A stretch of DNA of 64,000 nt. Origin: Trametes villosa. Lineage: Eukaryota > Basidiomycota > Agaricomycetes > Polyporales > Polyporaceae. Numbering within the stretch: position 1 is the first letter of the stretch; each line of letters starts with the position of its first letter. This document shows positions 1-9,163 of this stretch, one piece after another. The translations under genes and the position numbers were made by a program. The stretch covers positions 186,001 through 250,000 of the forward strand of contig PUDQ02000010.1 of assembly GCA_002964805.2 (NCBI GenBank), given 5' to 3'. A model generated the notes under the pieces. The model saw only the letters and a program-made list of their open reading frames with translations, made no database searches and was not told where the DNA came from.

Positions 1-237
1 AAGCTGCCTGCGCGAGAACTTGCGCTCGACCTCCTCCTGCTCCTCCTCGTCCAGCTCCTCGGGTTCCTCGTCTTCGAGAAGGAGTCGCTTCCCGAACTCG
101 GCTGGGCGGCCTCTTCCGCGACCGCGTCCCCGCGCGCGCAGGTACTTGCCGAGTCCTCCGCGCGACTTTCCTCGACCTCTGCCTCTGCCTCTTGCGGGCG
201 CCGACGATCCCTCTGATGCTGGTGCAGACTCAGACAT
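1..237 (-). CDS. RGG-rich protein with acidic tail, N-terminal part (runs off the left edge)
   Basis: The reverse strand opens with an ATG at 237 and stays open to the window edge, giving 79 residues. The visible part begins MSESAPASEG and continues with repeated RGRGRG blocks, a GKYLRARGRG segment, then an acidic stretch (LLLEDEEPEELDEEE) before KFSRRQL. The mix of RG repeats and acidic blocks suggests a nucleic-acid-associated protein, but I do not recognise the family and assign no function. It is divergent from the CNOT11 gene with about 220 bp between the two starts, so they may share a promoter. On the other strand the same bases give a serine-rich shadow frame that lacks family features. 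The 3' end is outside the window. Confidence 0.6.
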   Translation of the reverse strand, partial: MSESAPASEGSSAPARGRGRGRGKSRGGLGKYLRARGRGRGRGRPAEFGKRLLLEDEEPEELDEEEQEEVERKFSRRQL

Positions 238-458
238 TCTACAGGATCAACGAAGAGTTGAATTGGGCTTCAGCTGGATAAAAGTCGAGGAGAATGGCGG
301 AAGAGGGACAAAGCGTGGCGAATGTCGCGGGGAAAGGCAAAGAGGCGCCCTCGTAATCCGGTCCGAGCGCGGGTTGCGCATCTCTCTCTGCACTTTCACG
401 ACCCCATCGACGGCGACCACGACGAAGACGACGCACTCACGACATACATGCCTGCGAC

Positions 459-2024
459 ATGATGCAAACCGCCGCATACTACCAGCTCCCGCTCGCGACA
501 AAGCAGCAGCAGCAGCCGTCGATGATCTCCGGGGACTCGACGCGCACGTCCGTCACGCAGCTCCTTGCTGGCGCGTGCGCGACGCCGTGCTCGACGGCCG
601 CGCACACCTTCGTGCAGATCGTGCCGCCGCTGTCGAGGTTCCAGCTCGCGCTCGAGGTGCTTATGCCTATGCTCGATTCTCCCATAGAGGTGCGTTCAGT
701 GTGCCGATCATCGAGAGACGCGCAGTCTAAACGGCCCTCCGCAGTCGCCGCAACGTATCCTTGTGGCTTACATTCTGTACTCGCTATACGCGCCGCACCC
801 GATCAGTATCAACCCCTTCAAGTCTGTCCTTCACGCGGCCTTCGTTAGGGAGCGCGACACTGCCGTGCAGGTCGCCAATGACGGCGGGGTCGGCGAGAAC
901 GAGCAGCTCATCTGGGTGCTGTGGAAGATACTGAAGGGCGACGGCAGCGATGTGCGTATGTTCAGCGCGAAGCGTTCTTGTTGTTGAACCTCTGGCGCAG
1001 ATCGGTCCTTTCTCGCCCAACACGCTCGCCCGGTCCCCGCTGCCTCCGAAGCTCAGGGCCGCCAATCTGGCTATTGAGGAAGAGGGCACCGCCTTGCAGC
1101 TTCCCGCCGATCCGTACGTCCCTTCATCCTTCCTAACCACACCTGCTAAATATGCGGCAGCGTGGGAAACGTCGACGCGTACGTTGCGCCGCTTGCCCGA
1201 GAAAGCGCACACAGGTCCGGGCGGGCGGAGGAGGTGTCCTCAGAACGCGATCGGGAGATGGACAGGCTCTCGCACGCGATGACGCTCCTCCTCGCCGCAC
1301 GGGACCGCGTCCTGACCATCGCGGAACAGCGCGTGAGTGCCTGGCCGCTGCCTGTCTGTCGCCCTAGTGTTGTTGTGCTCCCGCTGAGATTGGCATAGGC
1401 CCTCCTGCCTGTGATCCCGCAGCTCGCCTCGCCCCCGATTGTGACCTCCGTTGACCTTCCGGGCATCATCGCCAACAACCCGCTGATTGCCCACCCGCTG
1501 GTTAGCGCCCTGCTCTCGGGCGACGTCGAGCAGGGCCCGGACACATACCTCGATGTGCTCAGGCGTCTTCCGCCGACGTTGCCGTCGTTTGACCTGATGG
1601 GGCGCCTGCTGCGCGATGCGACCGTGGTTACGGACGGAGCTACCGGCGGGCGCACGACGATTGCGGACATGGTGCGGACAGAGGTGCTCGGGTGGTTCAT
1701 CCACGAGTGTGTCTCCTGGCTGGACCGTGCCGAGCAGGACGAGCGCGAGGGTAACGTCAGCGATGACCGATTCGCCAAGGGCGTTCAGAGCGTGCGTGGT
1801 CGACTTAGCGCCCTGAGCTAACATGGGCAGTCTCGCTTACGTCGTCTCTCTGATCTTTGCTACAGTTGTGCCGCTTCTACAACGCGCTCATCAAGTTCGG
1901 GATCGTCGACCCCGCCTCGGACGCGGACTCGGCCGAGATGGCGCACTTCACGCTGCGCAACGCGCGCTTCGAGGAAGCGAACGCGCTCTACCGCGTCCTC
2001 GCCAGCAGCGGCGGCGGGTTCTAA
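459..2024 (+). CDS. CNOT11: CCR4-NOT transcription complex subunit 11 (CNOT11 / DUF2363 family)
   Basis: Exons 459-689, 745-951, 1001-1113, 1161-1332, 1399-1791 and 1866-2024 join in frame to 424 residues; all introns are GT-AG. CNOT11 is a scaffold subunit of the cytoplasmic CCR4-NOT deadenylase complex, which shortens mRNA poly(A) tails. Two blocks resemble animal CNOT11. Near residue 79 is PQRILVAYILYSLY followed by SINPF, matching the helical N-terminal region. In the C-terminal half, DLPGIIANNPLIAHPLV is followed by YLDVLRRLPPTLPSFDLMGR and LCRFYNALIKFGIVD, matching the segment that binds the partner CNOT10. A glutamine run (QQQQ) lies near residue 16. The start is the first ATG after the divergent promoter. 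The family call rests on remembered motif similarity and is fairly secure. Confidence 0.85.
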
Positions 2025-3098
2025 TACCCACCCCCGCCCCCGCCCCCAACCCCGCGGCCCCGGGTTTCTGGGCCGATATGCCACCACTTACCTATGCTTG
2101 CGCCCCTTCTGCTCGCTCTCTGGGACTTCGGAGGAGGGGGCGCCGTCTCTGGACTCGGAGTTCTGCGTGTGTGTATGTATGCGTCATCGTGCCTGCCCGT
2201 GCGTGTGTATCCCGTAGCGTCGCTCTCGGTGTGTTGTGTTGTCTTTACCCTGTAGATGTACTGATCGTCTCCCGCTGTTTCTTGCTATGTATCCTTTTGC
2301 CTCACTGGATGATTCTCTGCTCGCGCGGAATTTCCTGGGCTTGGGCATGTTTGGGTGCGGCATGGGGTTTACCTGCGTGGGCGACGAAGAGGCTTCACTC
2401 AGGTAGGCCCGTATGTCATACGCAGACAGCTATCAGTTCCTTTCCGTGTTCGCCATTGGCGAGCTCTGGAGGGGTTCTATCCTGCTGTGTGCCCAGACCT
2501 GGCCGTCATTCCAGATCCATTGCTCGATCGGCATCAAAGCGAGACATCATGAATACCACGCAGCGCACTGCAGGAGGACATTACGGTGAGTGCCTGCCCA
2601 GACGAACCGCAAACTACGTGCTGACCATTATTCTAGGAGGCGGCGTCTGCACGCGGACTCGATATATACCCTTTGGAGGATTGGCGGCGTCGCGCGAGCA
2701 CAGCTTGAACGAGGCACGCTGCTACTCAACGCCGGCGACCAAGCAAGGAGGCGGTAAGTGTGCCTGGACCTGGAGTGGAGCGAGGGCGTACAAAACCCCT
2801 CTCGTCTTTCATTTTGTCGATCGCTGTGCAGCTTCGGACAAGACCGTGCCGATCGTTTTCGTCCGGGTCGACCGTCCGGACAAACACCCCTCAATGCGAA
2901 CAAGATCTTCATTGGCCGCCACCAAATACCCTGCGTCGCGCCTCCCTTGGAATTGCACCGCACACAGCGAGCACAATTGCCGCCGAGCCCGAGCTCCGTA
3001 CGTCCTCCCCCGGCGCTATTGTGATTGCACCTCCCGGCCTCTGCTGCAAAGCGACGCTTGAGCCCGCCACGCCCCTATCGCCCTCGCCCTCGGATGCG
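2025..3098 (+). other. Intergenic stretch, no gene recognised
   Basis: The stretch begins with a C-rich run (several CCCCCG units near 2030-2055), likely the 3' untranslated region of CNOT11. Long frames through it are read-throughs of the last CNOT11 intron or low-complexity shadows. I see no splice-consistent coding block with family features. It leads into the promoter of the first pheromone gene. Confidence 0.5.
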
Positions 3099-3106
3099 TA
3101 TAAATA
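3099..3106 (+). promoter_or_regulatory. TATA box of pheromone precursor gene 1
   Basis: A TATAAATA match lies 116 bp upstream of the pheromone ATG. The second pheromone gene has an equivalent TATAAAAA element about 140 bp upstream of its ATG. Confidence 0.6.
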
Positions 3107-3221
3107 CAGGGCGACCTCGCCGTCTGGCGGCCCCCCAGCTTCAGAACATCCCCAGTCTCCTCGACTACCCGAGCTACCCCCACCGCGACTTCACTCTTCG
3201 CACCCCAACCCACCACACACC

Positions 3222-3347
3222 ATGGACGCGTTCTTCACCATCGCTCCTGCCATCCCCACCCCCTCCACCGAGCCCCTCGAGGACATCCTCGTCAATGCCG
3301 AAGGCATCGGCGGCGGCGGCAGCCACGGCAGCTGCGTCATTGCCTGA
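3222..3347 (+). CDS. Lipopeptide mating pheromone precursor (CaaX, CVIA terminus)
   Basis: This intronless frame of 41 residues begins MDAFFTIAPAIPTP and ends GGGGSHGSCVIA followed by TGA. Basidiomycete pheromone precursors are 35-90 residues long and end in a CaaX box. The cysteine is farnesylated, the last three residues are removed, and the peptide is cut internally and exported to act on a STE3-type receptor in the partner. Here CVIA is the CaaX box and the probable mature peptide lies in the last 12-14 residues before it (around NAEGIGGGGSHGSC). The cleavage point is inferred. The gene at 22888 shares the first eight residues and the IG-GG--GSCVIA tail, which strongly supports both calls. 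No STE3 receptor gene is seen nearby, so a mating-type role versus a non-mating pheromone-like role is open. Confidence 0.85.
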   Translation: MDAFFTIAPAIPTPSTEPLEDILVNAEGIGGGGSHGSCVIA

Positions 3348-4906
3348 GCACCCTCCCTTCGCCATCGGTGCGTCCTCCCATACGTCTGCTGCTGTGCGAT
3401 GTGTTGCTGACCGTGCACTTTACGCCGTGATAGATCCCTGTTGACGTCGCGCGACTTGTGCGACACGCACGGGTCCGACTTGCATGGCCTTTCTCGACCG
3501 TCACGACCCCTTTTCTTTGAGGACGCCCCTGGCGTCCCGCTTAACATTATTCAATTCGTTTACGACGGGCGTGTTTTTGTGATTGTAGGAGTATGATGTT
3601 TGTATCAATAGGATGAAGATAGTGTTTGTATAAACATGCTTCTCTGGAGATGTCGCGGCGCCCTTCGGATGTCCCTGTGCTAGGTTTTTACGGCCTAGAG
3701 GTTGCCAACCACCAGCCGGCAAGCTCTCCACTCAATCTCGGATGCGCGAGCAATGAGGCTGCCTAACACATCTACCTTCAAAGGCCGTAAACATTTCTTC
3801 AAGCTTCAAAGCCCTACCTTTCGAAACGCGATAAAGCTGGCACTACTGCGTTTACTTTCCGTATACGTAGTACTACTTACACGCCGACAGATTGAGCTAG
3901 TACCCAGGGCGGGATCCTTGAGCGCTCGAGCGCCAGCATCCAGTTACCACTGTTAACGTTGCTATCACTTGTTCTCTTACTGTCACTAGACCTCGAGCTC
4001 ATAAAGCTCTTCTCCCCCCCTTTTCTCTTTTGCCCTTCTCTCTCTGATATAACAACCTCCACATCACTTCTTGTCCTTGCCAGCCGCGAACGTGCGCAAA
4101 GTCGAAGTCCTTGTCTCTTAGTCTTCCTCAATTCCCCCGTGCGCCGGGGGCCCGCCCGAATGCACGATCGACGTTGGTCTCGCAGTCCACACCACGAATA
4201 GTATGGCGCAGATCAGCCTCGTCGCGAGCACCAGACGCGCTTTATGCTGATGAGTCCGGGGACCGTGCCGCCCCTGGCGCGCGCAGCCTGCATTGTCCTT
4301 ACTCGTGTGTAGATGCTCACTCCTCGACCTACATGGACACTCGAATACTCACATCCAGATTTAAAGTTTGCCCTATTATCGCAGTATTATGTTACTGGCG
4401 CCACATAGTAGCTGGTAGGTCTCATGCGCGTTGATAGAATTGCGAACGCGGCCACGCACAATATGATGCACAGAACCACAGCAGACAGTCGCGGATCCGC
4501 ATCGTCATAATCTATACATGCCAGCTATTGCTACTCGCCGTTTTGTAAGGAGCTGTGTGTCCAAGCCAAAAATCCTGTTGCCACTTCTCTCTCATGAATT
4601 GGTATCAGCGGCATCATGCCTTTCAATGAGGTTACAATAGATCTCGCCAAGGTGAGCACTCGTGGTATAATAGCGTTTGATACGAATTCCAAATGACGCA
4701 GAGAAAATCCTCTAGAGGCGCACATTGGTATTCGAAGACACAGTTCGTATTGAGTAGCGCAACGCCACGCCTGGGATATGCATCATTCTGGAAATTCTTT
4801 TAAGCACCACTCTTCATATCCTACCCACCGCTCTCATCTACACCCTCTCCTTCCTAGCGCAAGCGTCCTTCCCAAGGACATTCGCCAACTTCTTTACACC
4901 GCTGCA
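3348..4906 (+). other. Intergenic stretch, no gene recognised
   Basis: About 1.5 kb between pheromone gene 1 and the first LRR-like gene. Open frames here are short and lack domain features. The end nearest the LRR gene (4778-4906) is an in-frame extension beginning MHHSGNS that looks more like transcribed leader than protein. A degenerate hammerhead-like string at 4246 was considered and rejected. Confidence 0.45.
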
Positions 4907-6043
4907 ATGACCGGCCGAAGCTCGAGTCCACCACCACCCTACACGGAAGTGCCCAGCGAACATATCGAGACGCCCGAAGGCCAGGAGGGCCATGACCACC
5001 CTCGCACTCTGCTGGGCGTACCGGTTCAGTACAATTCGTCCGTCAAAGGCACCGTCGCGCCCAACGATCAATTTAGGCAACGCATCCCCAGGACCCCGCG
5101 GGAGCTCTCTCTCCGAAACGTTGTGCCGATGGGACTGGGCAAAGATATCAAATTCACGCAGCTAGAAGTACTTTCTCTCTGCGAGACGCTCGACCCCGAC
5201 GCTCCCTCGAACGCGAAGGATGCCGTGACCTTGGAGAAAGTCTTGCTAGCCAAATGTGAAGACGTCCGCACCTTCCTCCGCGCAATCTTCTGCGCGCCTC
5301 TACGCCGTCTGAGCATTTCGCTCGGGGGTCCCCGCCCCGCCGGCCTCCAACCCGCGCAAGGCATGTCTGTGCGGGCCCTCTTACAGCCGCTGCTATCAGT
5401 GCCGCCTGCGTGCTGCGACACCTTGGAGGAACTGTCCATAGTCTCAACCGGTCCCGGGATCATCACCGTCGAAGACGAAGATATCCGGTCAATCGCAGGC
5501 GCGTTCCCCAAACTCCGCATCCTTCATCTCAACTGTCGGCCTCTCGTGGGTCCTCTGTTGAAGCCTGCCTACCGCCTAACCTGCGGAGCGCTCATGGGCG
5601 ATTTATGGACCCGGCGTGCTCTTCAGCTGGAAGCGCTCAGTTTGCCGGCTTTCATTCCACGCCTCCCGTGGGCCACTGAGGACGCTTATTTGAACGACCC
5701 CAACCGCCCGGCTCCTACGACTCTGCGGATGCTCAAAGTCATCCGCCGCGACGCGACGCGCATCTCCAGCTCTTTTCCGTTCTTGAAGGCGAGACTGACA
5801 CCGTCACGGCCGATCCGATCCGCACCCATAGAGACCCACCAAGCCTACGTCAAGATACTCCGCCATCACTGCCCCAAGCTCGATGCGAAGAAATCCCTGC
5901 AAGCCCTTCCGAGTAGTGATGAGGGGTCGGAAGAAGAGCGTTGTGCCGTTCAGGCGTGGTATAACATACTCAGCGAGCTCACCAACCAGGCGCATCTTCG
6001 ACCAGACGTCCCTGCCGATAATGTAGACTCGAAGCACGAGTGA
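4907..6043 (+). CDS. Leucine-rich-repeat-like protein, copy A of a tandem duplication
   Basis: A single exon of 378 residues from MTGRSSSPPPPYTEVP. The body alternates short leucine-spaced blocks such as LRRLSISLGG, LEELSIVSTGPGIITVE and LRILHLNCRPL, the pattern of the diverged LRR arrays common in agaricomycete F-box-type proteins. No F-box is visible at the N-terminus. Copy B at 7540 shares the same order of blocks (GPGIITVEDEDI versus DPGVVTVEDRDI, then LRILHL), so the two are paralogues. An in-frame ATG at 4778 would add 43 residues. I prefer 4907 because the corresponding sequence in copy B lies upstream of its start and right after a TATA box. No equivalent TATA box is obvious here. Substrate and function are unknown. 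Confidence 0.6.
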   Translation: MTGRSSSPPPPYTEVPSEHIETPEGQEGHDHPRTLLGVPVQYNSSVKGTVAPNDQFRQRIPRTPRELSLRNVVPMGLGKDIKFTQLEVLSLCETLDPDAPSNAKDAVTLEKVLLAKCEDVRTFLRAIFCAPLRRLSISLGGPRPAGLQPAQGMSVRALLQPLLSVPPACCDTLEELSIVSTGPGIITVEDEDIRSIAGAFPKLRILHLNCRPLVGPLLKPAYRLTCGALMGDLWTRRALQLEALSLPAFIPRLPWATEDAYLNDPNRPAPTTLRMLKVIRRDATRISSSFPFLKARLTPSRPIRSAPIETHQAYVKILRHHCPKLDAKKSLQALPSSDEGSEEERCAVQAWYNILSELTNQAHLRPDVPADNVDSKHE

Positions 6044-6304
6044 AATTGTTTATCTGACGCAGGTACCGGTGGGCTGCCGCTCGGAGTCGCTGGGTTACGG
6101 ACCTTCGTGGACGTTGTTGCAGACTGACGAGGTCCGGGTCGAGCAGTAAGTATACATGTATTCGCTATAGGTTCTCGTCTAGTACACCGGGATGGTATCG
6201 TCCCGCGCCAGTCAGTAGCAGTAAGGCTAGTCTACACTTGTATCCAATACACACCGCCGTAGCATTCTTCCGAGTCTCTTCCATGTCCGTCTAATCCTGC
6301 GCAC

Positions 6305-6745
6305 ACATGCTCACTTCGTCTCCGCGAGCCGCTGCAGAGCTGGCAACACCTGCTCAACCTCGAGCTTCCACTTCGCATACGTCCCGCGCGCGCCGCCCGA
6401 CGAGCACGTCTCCGCGTTATCCAGCTCGTTCAGCCGGCGCATCAGCTTCTCGTCCTTGCCCACCGCGAACACGAAGTCAAAGTCCGTGTCCGTCTCCTCC
6501 GTCACCTCGTGCGCGAGCCACGCGTGCGCGGAGAGACCCCGTGCGGGCCCACTTGGGTGCAGGATCGCGCCGACGGCGGTCGAGCGCCAGAAGTTGTTCG
6601 GGAGGACGAGGAAAGATTCAGAGGTCGAGCCGGGGATGATCGATTCTGCGCAGCCCGTAGCGCTCGCCGAGCGAGTCGAAGATGTGGTTCTGCGCCTCGG
6701 CGGCCTGGCGTCGCGCTCATTGCTACTAGTCCGAGTTGGACGTGT
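6305..6745 (-). pseudogene. Truncated 3' fragment of the trehalose-synthase-complex gene
   Basis: The reverse strand from about 6745 to 6305 is a close copy of the last exon of the intact gene at 9164-9600. It includes an identical stop context and near-identical C-terminal residues (TDFDFVFAVGKDEKL, LEVEQVLPALQRLAETK). A tyrosine replaces aspartate near the end. Further upstream the reading frame is shifted by small insertions relative to the intact copy, and similarity stops abruptly near 6745. This is the left-hand remnant of a tandem duplication and cannot encode a complete protein. Confidence 0.8.
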
Positions 6746-7412
6746 GGTTATTCACTATACGGTCTGGCACTGGCAGGGCGAAATTGATGGCACCCCGGTT
6801 GTTGGTCTTTGCGCGCCGTTGTAGTTGGCGCTGGTGCTGGCCGAAGGTTCAACTCTCTTACTACCACGTCCTCGTCTGCATGTATCAACACACCACCGGT
6901 TGTGAACGACGGATGGGACAACATCATAAATGATCTGAAGCTATCATCGCGGCTAGCGATGATTCAACTCGGACTTCCGCGCCCTTGCGCCACGGAGGCA
7001 GAATAATTCGAAGTTGCCGACATTATTGCCAACGTACGGTGAGTTGTGTTACTATTTATCTTTGAACTTTGAAGGCTCCAACCGCGCCCTCGCCGGCTAG
7101 TGACAAGAAGAAGTCCAGCACTTACTACCACTGAGTCTCCATAATAGCAGCTATTATCGGTCGTCACGTACCGCCGCCGTACCTCTGCGGTGCGCCTGTG
7201 CTTACTACGGCATGCATGTGTCATTCAGGTCGGCATAAGTTGGTATCATCATCACGCCTCCATTCCCTCCGAGTCCATGCGCCGGCAAGCATGATCATGA
7301 ATAATGGATGGTCCAAAACGCCACTGGCTTGCTAATCACTCGCAGAAAGACAGCTCGGCATTATCCTGAATAGCCTCACGCCGCTATTGAGCGTACTATG
7401 CGGGGTCCTGAG
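6746..7412 (+). other. Intergenic stretch, junction side of the tandem duplication
   Basis: It runs from the break in the trehalose-gene fragment to the promoter of LRR copy B. No coding frame with family features is visible. The duplication breakpoint must lie at its left side. Confidence 0.45.
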
Positions 7413-7420
7413 ATATATAA
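7413..7420 (+). promoter_or_regulatory. TATA box of LRR-like copy B
   Basis: An ATATATAA-type element lies about 120 bp upstream of the chosen ATG, the usual distance in this window. Confidence 0.5.
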
Positions 7421-7539
7421 GCTGCCATCGGTGCGAGTACGCTTCATCACACTCAACCAACCGCGTGTATCTGCATTCACACCTCTCTCATATCGCGTCT
7501 CCATCAGAAAACATACCAAGTTGCCCCGCAGCCCGTCCG

Positions 7540-8862
7540 ATGGAAAATCGAAACCCTCAATACGCCCACGAACACGAGCCATCCGACATCGATCAGCTTA
7601 TCCGGAACCTAGCTCGACTCGACCAATACATCAGGACCCATGACGGGCTGCTGGAATTCGAGCTCAGGGGCTCGCAAGATCGCGACTCTCTTGTTACGCT
7701 GCTCGCCTATCCAGAGTTGAGAAAGCTCATCGTGCGATGCACCACGCCCACACCTTCGAACGCCGCGCACACAAGCCCTACGGCTCCCTGTGCCCCTCCC
7801 AGGATCAGCTACCTACGCGAGCTGGAGATTCAATTCATCGCTCCAATGGATATCTCTTGGATCCCTGCGTCCGTCCGATTTGCGGACCTGCATTCGCTTA
7901 CTCTGGTTGAAATTCCCGGACCCCCCCAACTTCCTCTATCCGCGCCTCCCGAGAGCGCCGAAACACCCACGCACCCGCTGCCCCACGATGGCTGCAACAC
8001 TATCAAGTCGCTCCTTGCTCGTCTTGGCACGTGTCCCACGTTGCATCAGCTGAGGATAGAGGTCCAGAGGGCAGCACGGCCTTCGCAATGTATAACTGTG
8101 CGGAAGCTCCTGGAACCCTTGACGTCGGAGCTGGGGGGAATTCGCACTAGCCCGCTGACGGTGCTACACGTCGTCTGTGGAGACCCTGGAGTTGTCACGG
8201 TGGAGGACAGGGATATCGCTGAGATTGGGCGAAATTTCAAGAACCTCCGAATCCTACATCTTGATTGCCAACCCCTCGAGATACCCCTACCACTCTACCC
8301 TGCGCATATCCCGTTACACACTGCAGCGCTGACCTTCCGCTCCATCAAAGACCTCACGATGGATCCCGAGTCCCATCTACCTCGCCTCAGAATCCTTCGT
8401 CTTCCGGCCTTCTCCCCAATCGGCGCGTCGTCTGGACAGGACCCCGTCGGACCCGATGGCCTTCGACTCAAGGCGCTGCATACGCTTGAAATCCTATGCC
8501 GCGACTCGGATGCACCCCTTACCGACCCTACCGATGCCGACTTGGAGTTTATCCAGGACGGCTCCGGGTACCATGTCTTCGTTGCGTCTCTGATCTGGCA
8601 ATATTTCCCCGCAATCGATGCCGGGAAGTGCCTCAACAAACTTCAGAACGAAGAGACACGACGCAGTGCGATGCGCTTAGCGGTGCGCTCATGGCTCCGG
8701 GTGCTCGAACGCTTACAGCACGGACAACTAGCTCGCCAAGAAGGGACCTTAAGTTGGTTTGAGTTCGACCAGCAAGCTAGGGTGCTTCGGCAAGCCCAGG
8801 ATAGGGAGCTGGGTTGTTCGTTGTGTTCATCCACAATAGGTCACTTCGGTACGTGTGCTTGA
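7540..8862 (+). CDS. Leucine-rich-repeat-like protein, copy B of a tandem duplication
   Basis: A single exon of 440 residues starting MENRNPQYAHEHEPSDID. Leucine-rich segments recur (LRKLIVRC, LRELEIQFIAPMD, LTVLHVVCGDPGVVTVED, LRILHLDCQPLEIPL, LRILRLPAF) and align in order with copy A. It is 62 residues longer than copy A, including an additional N-terminal leucine-rich block (LARLDQYIRTHDGLLEFELR). No F-box was found. It lies 300 bp from the stop codon of the convergent trehalose-complex gene, exactly the arrangement seen for copy A and its gene fragment. The start is the first ATG after the TATA box that leads into the conserved part; the reading frame is open further upstream. Function unknown. 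Confidence 0.65.
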   Translation: MENRNPQYAHEHEPSDIDQLIRNLARLDQYIRTHDGLLEFELRGSQDRDSLVTLLAYPELRKLIVRCTTPTPSNAAHTSPTAPCAPPRISYLRELEIQFIAPMDISWIPASVRFADLHSLTLVEIPGPPQLPLSAPPESAETPTHPLPHDGCNTIKSLLARLGTCPTLHQLRIEVQRAARPSQCITVRKLLEPLTSELGGIRTSPLTVLHVVCGDPGVVTVEDRDIAEIGRNFKNLRILHLDCQPLEIPLPLYPAHIPLHTAALTFRSIKDLTMDPESHLPRLRILRLPAFSPIGASSGQDPVGPDGLRLKALHTLEILCRDSDAPLTDPTDADLEFIQDGSGYHVFVASLIWQYFPAIDAGKCLNKLQNEETRRSAMRLAVRSWLRVLERLQHGQLARQEGTLSWFEFDQQARVLRQAQDRELGCSLCSSTIGHFGTCA

Positions 8863-9163
8863 AGGGAAGGCCTGCTGTCTCTTACGCTGTACATCGAGGT
8901 GAGATACTACACGTAGCTTAGAGGGTGAGAAGTTGTAGCTGGCTCATGCGGAGAACTATACGAGCCCCGAGCATGCCTAAGCAATGTACCGTTGGTACAT
9001 GAATTCGCTGTAGTTAGGAGCTCTCTAGTACATTGCCATCAGAACGCTCTCGCAACCAGCAGTCCCAGTCAGTAGCAGTAAAGCTAGTCTACACTTATAT
9101 CCAATACACATCGCCGTAGCATTCTTCTTTTCCTTGTCCAGCTAACCCCGCCCACTCACACGC

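Noticed and set aside
1823..3061. A 412-codon open frame on the plus strand
   Set aside because: It overlaps the last CNOT11 intron and exon in another frame, has no motifs, and reads through C-rich untranslated sequence.
4246..4270. CTGATGAGTCC followed by GGGGACC, like the start of a hammerhead ribozyme core
   Set aside because: The stem II strands GTCC/GGAC are there, but the essential GAAA after the stem is replaced by CGTG and no matching stem III is seen.
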